NCBI GenBank assembly: GCA_048262655.1
Contig: JBLXEY010000002.1
Coordinates: 760,855-824,854 of the forward strand
DNA from: JABMNT01 sp048262655
Lineage (GTDB): Bacteria > Pseudomonadota > Alphaproteobacteria > Rhodospirillales > Casp-alpha2
DNA length: 64,000 bases
Direction of reading: 5' to 3'
The notes under the pieces were generated by a model. The model did not search any database. It worked only from the letters and a program-made list of their open reading frames with translations, and had not been told where the DNA came from. Made by a program: the position numbers and the translations under genes. Shown here one piece after another: positions 25,215-32,511 of the stretch (positions are counted from its first letter, which is position 1; the number at the start of each line of letters is the position of its first letter).

Positions 25215-25913
25215 TTACTTTTCACCTTTCTTTGGATAGGGAGTACCGTCTTTGTGGACAAACAGGAAACCAGAGTCATCCCGAACAGCACGCATATCAA
25301 TATCCGAATATTCTCCCGTGTCACCTTCAGTCCGGTCGCCCACTTCCATATAAAAGGCATCCTTGTCAGTTCGATTAATCAATTGGTGACCATCGGGTTT
25401 ACCCGCTGGAAAGCCCGCAACCGTCCCAGCACACATGACCTGTGCACCGGCATCTGTAACAAGGACCAACTGACCCTTGATGATATATATAAATTCATCC
25501 TGTTTGGTGTGCCAATGGCGTTGCGACGACGCTGTTCCGGGCGGCAGACAAACGTAGTTCACGCCAAAGTTGTTCAATCCCAAGGTGTCGCCAAGTCGCG
25601 CTTTCATGCGATTGGCACAAATTTCATCATGAGGACTTGGATAGCTGGTGCCTGTTTGCATTTTCAGAGAACGGGGATCCAGCGCCGGGGACTTCGGTTG
25701 CATATCGGACGCATTAGATGTTGTCTCCCGAGCTTGTGGCGCTAATCGTTTGGGTCGCAGGACCAATTCACCGCCGCAGTTTGGGCACGTCTCATTTAGC
25801 TCGCAGGCGCAATCTGGACAAAAGCTGCATTCGTAAGAGCAAATATAGGCGTCCGTATTGTCAGCCAAGACCTCAAGACATTTTTCACATTCACTTTTAA
25901 GTTCAAGCGCCAT
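25215..25913 (-). CDS. DUF1272 zinc-ribbon fused to a cupin domain
   Basis: A 232-residue two-domain protein. Residues ~1-60 are a DUF1272 module: LELKSECEKCLEVL, ICSYECSFCPDCACEL and CPNCGGELVLRPKR, with eight or more cysteines set for zinc binding. After a ~30-residue linker comes a cupin barrel, about 95-215, with RHWHTKQDEFIYIIKGQLVL (metal-type H-x-H-x-n-E pattern) and DGHQLINRT. DUF1272 usually occurs as a stand-alone protein of ~80 residues, so the fusion is notable. The start is ATG 25913, the DUF1272 beginning. It lies between a membrane protein and thiolase in the leucine operon. Function unknown. Confidence 0.82.
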   Translation of the reverse strand: MALELKSECEKCLEVLADNTDAYICSYECSFCPDCACELNETCPNCGGELVLRPKRLAPQARETTSNASDMQPKSPALDPRSLKMQTGTSYPSPHDEICANRMKARLGDTLGLNNFGVNYVCLPPGTASSQRHWHTKQDEFIYIIKGQLVLVTDAGAQVMCAGTVAGFPAGKPDGHQLINRTDKDAFYMEVGDRTEGDTGEYSDIDMRAVRDDSGFLFVHKDGTPYPKKGEK

Positions 25914-25926
25914 AAAACCGCCTAAT

Positions 25927-26328
25927 TCAAACCAGTTTTGCCAACGGAACAAGGATCGTCGCGGCATAAACTATAACGACCAGCCGCACGAGATACCCCC
26001 AAAACTTATTGATGCAATTGTTCGCACACCGCCACACCGATACGGCACTCCACACGCCATATGGCACGACAGCCAGCACCAAAAGAACGGCCCCGGCTGC
26101 CATCCCCGCAATGCCCGCATCAAGCGAGCGCGGGCTTGTTACGAACCCGAAAACCATCGCGAGAACCATAAAACCGACAGAACACCCCAAAATGATGCCA
26201 TGCCCAAAAAAGAACCACCCCCAGAATACCTTCCATAGGGGTTCTTGGCCGCGCCAGCAGCGTTTCCACGCGGGATCCAATTCAACGGGGTCGTTCATGT
26301 CGAAGAACACTGGACCTGGCGCCGTCAT
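25927..26328 (-). CDS. Small inner-membrane protein, three predicted TM helices
   Basis: A 133-residue protein that I do not recognise. The first ~30 residues are soluble (DMNDPVELDPAWKRCWRGQEPLWKVFWGWFF). Helices follow at about 37-61 (FFFGHGIILGCSVGFMVLAM), 73-96 (IAGMAAGAVLLVLAVVPYGV) and 113-130 (LVRLVVIVYAATILVPL). The start overlaps the ivd stop by four bases (ATGA) behind GAGGAG, so translation is coupled to isovaleryl-CoA dehydrogenase. That makes it a candidate accessory factor of the pathway, but the hydrophobic composition could also fit a small transporter-like or assembly protein. Confidence 0.7.
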   Translation of the reverse strand: MTAPGPVFFDMNDPVELDPAWKRCWRGQEPLWKVFWGWFFFGHGIILGCSVGFMVLAMVFGFVTSPRSLDAGIAGMAAGAVLLVLAVVPYGVWSAVSVWRCANNCINKFWGYLVRLVVIVYAATILVPLAKLV

Positions 26329-27497
26329 AACGTCTCCTCAAACAGTTCCCGACCAATAAGCCATCGCCTGATTTCCGATGTTCCAGCACCAATTTCATAG
26401 AGCTTGGCATCTCGCAGCAAGCGTCCTGTTGGAGCGTCATTCATATAGCCCGTGCCTCCCAGACATTGGATCGCCTCAAGCGCCATCCAGGTCGACTTTT
26501 CAGCAGCAAAGAGAATCGCGCCTGCCGCGTCTTTGCGCGCTGTCTCGCCCCGGTCACAAGCTTGGGCGACGGCATACACATATGCCTTACAGGCATTCAT
26601 TGTCGTGTACATATCTGCTATTTTACCCTGCATGAGCTGAAATGTCCCTATGGATTGCCCAAACTGTTTGCGGTCATGAATATGTGGGATAACGATATCC
26701 ATGCAGGCCTGCATTATCCCGAGGGGGCCCGCGGCCAAAACGGATCGCTCATAATCCAGGCCGCTCATTAACACTTGAACGCCTTTGCCTTCGCCGCCCA
26801 ACACATTTTCAGCCGGTACTTCACAATCGACAAAAACCAGTTCACAGGTGTTGGATCCTCGCATTCCCAGTTTGTCGAGCTTCTGTGTTTTTGAGAAACC
26901 TTTATATCCTTTCTCAACTATGAACGCGGTAATCCCTTTGGGGCCAGCTTTCTGATCGGTTTTCGCATAAACAACCAATGTATCAGCATCAGGACCATTA
27001 GTGATCCACATCTTACTCCCGTTGAGGACGTAACGATCACCTTTTTTTTCTGCGTTCAGTTTCATGGAGACAACATCCGAACCAGCACCTGGCTCGCTCA
27101 TTGCTAAAGCCCCAACATGATCACCAGAGATCAGCTTCGGCAGGTAGGTTTCTTTTTGTCTGTCGTCGCCATTCCTTGATAATTGATTCACGCATAAATT
27201 AGAGTGTGCGCCGTAACTCAAACCGACTGAGGCCGATGCCCGACTGATCTCTTCCATCGCGATGCAATGTTCGAGGTATCCCATCGCGGCGCCGCCATAG
27301 GCCTCGTCCGCCGTGATCCCCAACACCCCCAAATCGCCCATCTTTTTCCAAAGATCTTCTGGAAACTGATTTGTTTCGTCAATCGAATGGGCGCGCGGGG
27401 CAATTTCATCATCCGCAAAAGCACGAACGGACGCTCGCAACATTTCCGCCGCTTCACCGTGATCAAAACTTAAACTGGGGTAATCGTTAGCGATCAT
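26325..27497 (-). CDS. ivd: Isovaleryl-CoA dehydrogenase
   Basis: Oxidises isovaleryl-CoA to 3-methylcrotonyl-CoA with FAD, the first committed step of leucine catabolism. The 390-residue protein has ALAMSEPGAGSDVVSMK and YVLNGSKMWITNGPDADTLVVYAKT. Its catalytic glutamate sits in SGLDYERSVLAAGPLG (Glu250), the position specific to isovaleryl-CoA dehydrogenases, instead of the usual C-terminal site, which is EIGAGTSEIRRWLIGRE here. ATG 27497 is taken as start; GTG 27509 would add four residues without a ribosome site. It heads the operon, ~95 bases downstream of the predicted promoter/operator. Confidence 0.96.
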   Translation of the reverse strand: MIANDYPSLSFDHGEAAEMLRASVRAFADDEIAPRAHSIDETNQFPEDLWKKMGDLGVLGITADEAYGGAAMGYLEHCIAMEEISRASASVGLSYGAHSNLCVNQLSRNGDDRQKETYLPKLISGDHVGALAMSEPGAGSDVVSMKLNAEKKGDRYVLNGSKMWITNGPDADTLVVYAKTDQKAGPKGITAFIVEKGYKGFSKTQKLDKLGMRGSNTCELVFVDCEVPAENVLGGEGKGVQVLMSGLDYERSVLAAGPLGIMQACMDIVIPHIHDRKQFGQSIGTFQLMQGKIADMYTTMNACKAYVYAVAQACDRGETARKDAAGAILFAAEKSTWMALEAIQCLGGTGYMNDAPTGRLLRDAKLYEIGAGTSEIRRWLIGRELFEETL

Positions 27498-27591
27498 TCT
27501 GAAATCCACACAGTCAATAAGGTTCTTCCGCCTAGGCCCTTCACAAAGGCAGCCCGCTAGGGCAAACGGCTATATATAAGCGTCACTTGTA

Positions 27592-27621
27592 ATTTTAGTT
27601 AACGTTAACGTTAACGTCAAC
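27592..27621 (-). promoter_or_regulatory. Leucine-operon promoter with embedded GTTAAC-repeat operator (probable LiuR-type site)
   Basis: Read toward ivd: -35 TTGACG (27620-27615), a 17-base spacer and -10 TAAAAT (27597-27592), a near-consensus sigma-70 promoter. The -35 and the whole spacer are built of four abutting six-base units from 27598 to 27621: three perfect GTTAAC and one GTCAAC on the + strand. Each unit is itself palindromic or nearly so. MerR-family regulators bind between -35 and -10, and a MerR-type gene lies 1.2 kb upstream. From memory, the published LiuR motif contains ACGT-centred TTA/TAA arms, which fits. Start of transcription is expected at ~27585. Confidence 0.7.
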
Positions 27622-27648
27622 TTATGGAACAGTCTACGCAACAAACGG

Positions 27649-28455
27649 TCAGGTGCCGACCCGAAACGGTGTCACCAAGCCTTCCAGGGTCGCCATCACC
27701 GATAATGGCGTTAACTTTCCTGTACCCGGTGTTTCAACCGTCGGCACACCAGCGATCGAAATTTCAAACCGCGTCGAGTCTGCGTCAACAGCAACGGTAT
27801 GACTGTTCCGGTCGACTCCCGGATCGGCCCAAATCTCATAGAGTGTTTTTTCTGGACCAATCCCCGCAAAGGCCAGCGCTACGGCAATATTTACATTTGA
27901 CGGAAACATCGCTGCGGCTTCAGCGACGGTACCCGAATAAAGCATCATCGGTTCTGTTAACGCATCCAGGTCATAACCTTGCTCAACAACAAATTTCGCA
28001 TCCCGAAGGGATTTTGGCGGCTTACGGGTTTTCATAACGACGGAGTAAATAGTTCCGTATGAAGCGGCCCGAACGGCGTCGAGGCCAACAATTGCGCCGG
28101 TCGGCACAACGATCCGCGCATCACATTCTTGTGCCAATTCAACAAGGTCCATTCTGGGTAATAACGATGTAATGCTCAGGGGCATAAACATTTTGCCGGC
28201 CCGCAGAGTCGCCTCACACAATGCCGCAAAGATCTCTGGAGGGGCACATTCGACCACGATATCTGACATTTCAGGCAGCTTATCCATGGTGACTATTGCC
28301 GGTGCAGACTTGAAGTCTGAGACCCGTTGGCGGGCACGATCAAGATCACCTGCGGAGATCGCCGATAATTCAAGGCCTGGCACACCGGAATCGAGCCATC
28401 GCGCCAACGGCATTCCAACAGCCCCCAGTCCACACACTCCAACTTTTAAAACCAC
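27649..28455 (-). CDS. Aspartate dehydrogenase-like (NadX family) oxidoreductase
   Basis: A 268-residue dehydrogenase of the DUF108/NadX family. The N-terminal Rossmann start is VGVCGLGAVGMPLARWL. The mid part has VVECAPPEIFAAL, VPTGAIVGLDAVRAA and FPSNVNIAVALAFAGIG. The C-part has WADPGVDRNSHTVAVDAD with the family's catalytic histidine. NadX enzymes oxidise L-aspartate to iminoaspartate, but related proteins act on other amino acids, and no nadA/nadC is nearby. The GTG start (28455) with GGGAG upstream is 3 bases after the MerR gene, so the two are coupled. It precedes the ivd promoter. Confidence 0.83.
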   Translation of the reverse strand: MVLKVGVCGLGAVGMPLARWLDSGVPGLELSAISAGDLDRARQRVSDFKSAPAIVTMDKLPEMSDIVVECAPPEIFAALCEATLRAGKMFMPLSITSLLPRMDLVELAQECDARIVVPTGAIVGLDAVRAASYGTIYSVVMKTRKPPKSLRDAKFVVEQGYDLDALTEPMMLYSGTVAEAAAMFPSNVNIAVALAFAGIGPEKTLYEIWADPGVDRNSHTVAVDADSTRFEISIAGVPTVETPGTGKLTPLSVMATLEGLVTPFRVGT

Positions 28456-28458
28456 GCA

Positions 28459-28848
28459 TCAATCTCCCTTTTTAGTTTTGTTTTCGAGCAAGTGTTCACA
28501 TTCTTTTTCGCGTTTTACGAGTTCGGCCAACGTTTCTGCTATATCATCCTGCTGTTGGGTCAATGCGGTTTTCCGTTGCCTAATCATTTCAAGAAATTTA
28601 CTGAGCTGGGACACCTCAGTGGCGTCAACATCATAGAGGTCGATCATTTCGCGAATCTCCTCAAGTGAAAACCCGAGACGCTTTCCCCGCATAATTAATC
28701 TCAGGCGCACGTGATCCCGGGGCGCGTAAACCCTGCGCTGCCCCTGTCGCAAGGGCTGCAACAGCCCTTTATCTTCGTAATAGCGGATCGTCCGCGTGGT
28801 CACGCTAAACTCGCGTGCCAGGTCCGTTATCGTATACATTTGTGCCAT
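28459..28848 (-). CDS. liuR: MerR-family transcriptional regulator (LiuR-like)
   Basis: A 129-residue MerR regulator. The DNA-binding domain has TITDLAREFSVTTRTIRYYEDKGLLQPLRQGQRRVY (helix-turn-helix plus wing), then RLRLIMRGKRLGFSLEEIREMIDLYD. A dimerising coiled coil at about 80-125 follows, with no clear metal-binding cysteines except Cys120 near the end. DVDATEVSQLSKFLEMI after the helix-turn-helix is the usual pattern of LiuR, the regulator of leucine/isovalerate genes. It sits just upstream of the operon with a repeat operator at the ivd promoter, which supports that role. Function is inferred from family and place. Confidence 0.82.
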   Translation of the reverse strand: MAQMYTITDLAREFSVTTRTIRYYEDKGLLQPLRQGQRRVYAPRDHVRLRLIMRGKRLGFSLEEIREMIDLYDVDATEVSQLSKFLEMIRQRKTALTQQQDDIAETLAELVKREKECEHLLENKTKKGD

Positions 28849-28854
28849 AAACCG

Positions 28855-28883
28855 AGATTACGGGTTGTTGAGGTTTTCGTAAA
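28855..28883 (-). promoter_or_regulatory. Possible promoter/autoregulatory site of the MerR-type gene
   Basis: Read toward the MerR gene: TTTACG (28883-28878), 17 bases, then TAATCT (28860-28855). TTACG at one end and CGTAA at the other form an inverted repeat across the spacer. The geometry repeats the ivd promoter. A start at about 28848 would fall on the annotated ATG, implying a leaderless message or use of the second ATG at 28839. The hexamer match is only moderate. Confidence 0.35.
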
Positions 28884-28900
28884 GATAGGCTCTCACCTCG

Positions 28901-30328
28901 TTAGATCAGGATTAAGGCTGCAAGTCCCAGAAAGACAAAGAAGCCGACCACATCTGTAATCGTCGTAATAAACACACTCGACGCAATAGCCGGATCAATA
29001 TCATTTCGATCCAGAAAAATTGGAATGGTCGTGCCCGCTAAACCGGCAACGATCATATTGACGATCATCGCCATCGCTATAACGCCGCCAAGCGCAGGGT
29101 TGTCAAACCACAGCCAAGCGACTCCTCCCGCCAAAACTGCAAATAAGCAGCCGTTAATGCACCCGACCATAAGTTCCTTACCAATAAGCCGGCCGGCGTT
29201 GGTTGCAGTAATTTCCTTCATCGCCAGCGCCCGAACGGCAACGGTTAACGTTTGCGTACCCGCATTGCCCCCCATCGAGGCGACAATTGGCATCAAGACA
29301 GCAAGGGCGACCATTTGATTAATGGTCGCATCGAACATGCCAATCACGGCCGATGCAACAATCGCGGTTAATAAATTGATGACCAGCCAAGAAAAGCGGG
29401 CTTTTGTCGTATCAATGGCCGCGTCATACAGATCATCCTCCCTGACACCACCCAATCTCATGATGTCTTCTTCATGTTCTTCATCGATAACATCAACAAT
29501 ATCATCAATCGTAATGACACCGACCAATCGACCGGCATCGTCGACGACGGGTGCTGAAACAAGATCACGTTGTCTGAAAAGGAAAGCGACATCTTCCTGG
29601 TCGGCGGTTGCAGGAATGTGTTTCAGATTGTCGTCAAGAATTTCGACAAGTTTGACCGGACGCTTGGTCCGCAAGAGCGTATCCAGATGCACGGCACCGA
29701 CAGGACGATGCTTTGGATCAACAACAAACAACACATAAAAATGATCCGGCAGAAGATTGTCTTCCCCTTCAGCCGATGCCCGTAAATAGTCTATGGTGTC
29801 ACCGACCGTCCAAAAGGTTGGAACTGTGACCAGTTCGCGCTGCATAAGACGACCCGCACTGTCATCGGGATATGCAAGACCTTCCTCAATAAGCTGACGC
29901 TCGCTATCGGGAATTGATTCCAGGACCTGTTTTTGATCTTCTTCATCCAGTTCTTCCAGAACCTCGACGGCATCATCCGTATCAAGTTCTGTAACCGCAG
30001 CGGCAAATTCTTCCACCCCCAACAATTCAATGACATCTTCACGCACAGTGTCATCAAGATTTGGCAAAATATCGGCATCGAAATTTTCGCGCAGAATTTC
30101 GACAAGGCTGGCGCGATGATCATCATCCAGTCGCTCAAGCAAATCGGCCGTATCGGAAAAATGAAGACCGCTTACAAGGGCACGTACACGGCCCAAATCG
30201 CGTTGGTCCAGTGCGGCCAGAACATCTTCCTCAATTCCCGTATCCAAATCATGGACAAGGTCTTCGCTGACGGCCTCTTCATCTGATTGATTTCGGGGGG
30301 CCGGCGTCGGGTTCGTTGGCTCATTCAT
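28901..30328 (-). CDS. mgtE: MgtE-type magnesium transporter
   Basis: A 475-residue inner-membrane Mg2+ channel. The soluble N-domain (about 35-150) is an MgtE superhelical repeat: DTADLLERLDDDHRASLVEIL, VTELDTDDAVEVLEELDEEDQKQVLESIP. Two CBS domains follow (about 155-285, DDSAGRLMQRELVTVP and IDDIVDVIDEEHEEDIMRLGGV). A five-helix membrane domain ends the protein, with LMPIVASMGGNAGTQTLTVAVRAL as the pore signature (P-x-x-x-x-x-GGNAGTQ). The acidic N-domain and CBS pair gate the channel with cytoplasmic Mg2+. ATG 30328 is family-consistent. I saw no Mg2+ riboswitch upstream. Confidence 0.96.
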   Translation of the reverse strand: MNEPTNPTPAPRNQSDEEAVSEDLVHDLDTGIEEDVLAALDQRDLGRVRALVSGLHFSDTADLLERLDDDHRASLVEILRENFDADILPNLDDTVREDVIELLGVEEFAAAVTELDTDDAVEVLEELDEEDQKQVLESIPDSERQLIEEGLAYPDDSAGRLMQRELVTVPTFWTVGDTIDYLRASAEGEDNLLPDHFYVLFVVDPKHRPVGAVHLDTLLRTKRPVKLVEILDDNLKHIPATADQEDVAFLFRQRDLVSAPVVDDAGRLVGVITIDDIVDVIDEEHEEDIMRLGGVREDDLYDAAIDTTKARFSWLVINLLTAIVASAVIGMFDATINQMVALAVLMPIVASMGGNAGTQTLTVAVRALAMKEITATNAGRLIGKELMVGCINGCLFAVLAGGVAWLWFDNPALGGVIAMAMIVNMIVAGLAGTTIPIFLDRNDIDPAIASSVFITTITDVVGFFVFLGLAALILI

Positions 30329-30898
30329 AGCTTTGCCCCGTTCTTGTTATTTGCGAACTGACTGCTGGTGTTGGTTTAGCATCAATGTCATTCACCATCA
30401 AGCGAACCACAGCAGAAGACGCCGGCGTTTCGGGCTAGGTTCACGCCGGCGGTGTGACGGCCATCACGTGACGATCATCACTGCAAAACGCCCGCAAACA
30501 CCCTACTTTTCGATGTATTGACACTCTGGGCATTCCGATAGAAAGGAATTGAAGATGGCAACATTTAAAGCGTTTGGATTGGCAATGTTACTGCTCGGCC
30601 TGACCATTTCACTTTCCTATGGCCAGGAAACACCAGTCCCGTCGATTTTGGAAATCACCCTTTTGAAAACCGCGTCTGGTACGATTTGAGACGCGCCGCA
30701 GCTGACGTTCGGATCAGCTCCCCGCCAAACCGCTGGAAGCGGTCCGTTGCCGGCCATTTTGTTTGGACACCTCGTATGTTTTGCGCCATTTCAACGACCT
30801 TGCTCAAGGTTTCGTGACAGGGCTGCGTCCCTCAATAGCTTTTCAAATAAGAGAAACTTCGTGTACCCTGCGGCAATCGCATCGGTAAAAGGTTAATT
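30329..30898. other. 570-base region between divergent mgtE and the Sel1-repeat gene
   Basis: It holds the upstream region of mgtE, a possible 44-codon secreted peptide gene (30555-30689, described separately) and ~200 bases after it. Those 200 bases contain an open +2 frame (to a TGA near 30818) rich in Arg, Trp and Pro (DFGNHPFENRVWYDLRR). This could be the frame-shifted remainder of a once larger gene. A TTGACA at 30518-30523 lacks a convincing -10. Confidence 0.5.
30555..30689 (+). CDS. Possible small secreted protein or 5' remnant of a frame-shifted gene
   Basis: ATG 30555 follows AAAGGAATTGAAG, a good ribosome site. The 44-residue product begins MATFKAFGLAMLLLGLTISLSYG, a plausible signal peptide, then 21 residues without recognisable similarity (QETPVPSILEITLLKTASGTI). 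The +2 frame through the same stretch continues ~45 codons beyond the stop and looks protein-like. A single-base change in an originally longer exported protein is therefore possible. I cannot tell which is right. Confidence 0.3.
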   Translation: MATFKAFGLAMLLLGLTISLSYGQETPVPSILEITLLKTASGTI

Positions 30899-31396
30899 AT
30901 GATGATTCGCATTTGTTTATGTGCCCTGCTTTGCACTTTTGTTTTAAGCATGCCCGCTGCGGCAGAGAGTTTTTTCGCATCTGATAATTATTGGAACGGT
31001 AAAAGAGCTTATGACAAGGGTGATTACGCAGACGCCTTAAAGCACTGGAAAGCGTCTGCCGATCAAGGCATTGGCGAGGCTCAGGGCTTTGTCGGCGCTC
31101 TGTATCACGGCGGGCAAGGTGTCGAAAAAGACTACAAACTGGCCATGGAATGGTATCAGAAAGCCGCTGTCAAAGGCGTCGCTCAGGCACAGCTTGGCAT
31201 TGGCAGCATGTATGGCGATGGGCATGGCGTTGAAAAGGATTACATCAAAGCCCGCATGTGGTTTAGCATCGCAGCTCACAACGGCAACGAACGCGCGGAA
31301 CTTTACCTGAAACGTATTGAAACCCGAATGACCGCTGAAGACACCAAAAAGGCTGAGGTCATGGCAATGGACTGGGTCAAGAGACACGAAAGATAA
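30899..31396 (+). CDS. Sel1-repeat (TPR-like) exported protein
   Basis: A 165-residue protein with a Sec signal peptide (ICLCALLCTFVLSMPAAA, cleavage before ESFF). At least two Sel1 repeats follow: GEAQGFVGALYHGGQGVEKDYKLAMEWYQKAAVKG (about 59-93) and AQAQLGIGSMYGDGHGVEKDYIKARMWFSIAAHNG (about 95-129), preceded by a degenerate first unit (AYDKGDYADALKHWKASADQG). These alpha-alpha units form a periplasmic protein-binding solenoid. The partner is unknown. It starts with two ATGs at 30899/30902. A small membrane protein gene follows 5 bases later. Confidence 0.87.
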   Translation: MMIRICLCALLCTFVLSMPAAAESFFASDNYWNGKRAYDKGDYADALKHWKASADQGIGEAQGFVGALYHGGQGVEKDYKLAMEWYQKAAVKGVAQAQLGIGSMYGDGHGVEKDYIKARMWFSIAAHNGNERAELYLKRIETRMTAEDTKKAEVMAMDWVKRHER

Positions 31397-31401
31397 TCTT
31401 C

Positions 31402-31650
31402 TTGCAAATTCATACCACAATTCTGTCGACACGCATTATCGCAACCATTTTTGGACTTGCCGTCTTTGGCTTCGGTGCTTTCTCCTACTCTGTTCGAGGC
31501 GAAGCGCCCGATGCCGATTTAGCGGATCGCGCACTCTGGATGGGCTTAACCTTTATGTTTGCAGGCGTCTGTTCTGTGATTGTTTCCTGGTTGGTCGCTG
31601 ACTTATCAAACATCTGGTGCCGCCCACCGCGTCGTTCAGGCTTCAAATAA
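31402..31650 (+). CDS. Small membrane protein, two predicted TM helices
   Basis: An 82-residue protein, unrecognised. Helices at about 9-30 (STRIIATIFGLAVFGFGAFSY) and 47-67 (MGLTFMFAGVCSVIVSWLVA), with a charged loop (RGEAPDADLADRA) between. It would start at TTG 31402, since no ATG precedes the first helix; the ribosome site is weak. It may be co-transcribed with the Sel1-repeat gene (5 bases apart) and precedes the hydrolase by 29 bases. The two-helix pattern supports a real gene, but the non-ATG start lowers confidence. Confidence 0.5.
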   Translation: MQIHTTILSTRIIATIFGLAVFGFGAFSYSVRGEAPDADLADRALWMGLTFMFAGVCSVIVSWLVADLSNIWCRPPRRSGFK

Positions 31651-31679
31651 GCACCAGAACACTGCAAGGAGTTTGAACC

Positions 31680-32429
31680 ATGCCGATCTTTGAAAACGGT
31701 CCCGTAAACATTCACTATAAAGAATCTGGTTCGGGCTTTCCCCTGCTGGTGCTCCCCGGTGGCGGCCTCAACGCGACCATCGCAGGCCTCGACGATCATG
31801 CCTTTAATCCTCTTAAAGACCTCGGTGATACGTATCGTGTCATCGCGCTCGATATTCGCAACGCCAATAACGGCCAAACGGAAGGCCCTTTGGAAGTTGA
31901 ACGCACATGGGATGGCTTCGTTGATGACCAACTCGGCCTGATGGACCACCTCGGCATTGATAAGTTCATGGTCATGGGATTTTGCATCGGAGGCCCAATG
32001 ATCTGGAACCTTTTGAAACTGGCGGGTGAACGGGTCATCGCTGCCGCATTGGTGCACCCCAGCGGTTATACGTCCAGCCATCCCGATCTCTATTATAAGA
32101 ATAACATCAAAGGCTGGGCGCCGGAATTTGTTAAGCGCCGTCCGGAAATCACACTGGACATGGTCGCTGACTTCTTGAACAACATGTACACAAAGCGCGC
32201 CGATTTTGTGTTTACGGTAGACCGTGACTTTGTCCGCAATTGTCAGACGCCGGTTTTGGTCCTACCAGACGACATCCCGGCCCACCCTTACGCGACGGCG
32301 ATGGAAACCGCACTACTGGCCCCCAACGCACAGGTCAGTTTGTATCCCTGGAAAGAAAACGACAGAAAAATCGCCCTCGCCCTGAACCACATTCGCAACT
32401 TCCTCGCGATCAACACACCAAATACTTAA
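31680..32429 (+). CDS. Alpha/beta hydrolase with cysteine in the nucleophile elbow
   Basis: A 249-residue alpha/beta-hydrolase fold. The early HYKESGSGFPLLVLPGGGLN holds the oxyanion loop; VIALDIRNANNGQ is next. The nucleophile elbow is VMGFCIGGPMIW with Cys102 where most family members have serine, as in dienelactone hydrolases (G-x-C-x-G-G). A late acid (PDDIPAHP) and histidine (LALNHIRNFL) complete the pattern. Substrate unknown. ATG 31680 is preceded by AAGGAGT. It ends at a strong bidirectional terminator shared with tRNA-Leu. Confidence 0.87.
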   Translation: MPIFENGPVNIHYKESGSGFPLLVLPGGGLNATIAGLDDHAFNPLKDLGDTYRVIALDIRNANNGQTEGPLEVERTWDGFVDDQLGLMDHLGIDKFMVMGFCIGGPMIWNLLKLAGERVIAAALVHPSGYTSSHPDLYYKNNIKGWAPEFVKRRPEITLDMVADFLNNMYTKRADFVFTVDRDFVRNCQTPVLVLPDDIPAHPYATAMETALLAPNAQVSLYPWKENDRKIALALNHIRNFLAINTPNT

Positions 32430-32478
32430 AGAAAGTTATCACAGCGGCCCTGAAATGGTTTCAGCCTCAAGCAGGCAC

Positions 32479-32508
32479 AAAAAAGCCCACCGTTAAGTGG
32501 GCTTTTTT
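32479..32508. terminator. Bidirectional rho-independent terminator
   Basis: AAAAAAGCCCAC (32479-32490), a six-base loop, and GTGGGCTTTTTT (32497-32508) form a perfect 12-bp stem flanked by A and T runs in both directions. It ends the hydrolase mRNA (+) and the tRNA-Leu transcript (-). Confidence 0.93.
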
Positions 32509-32511
32509 CAT

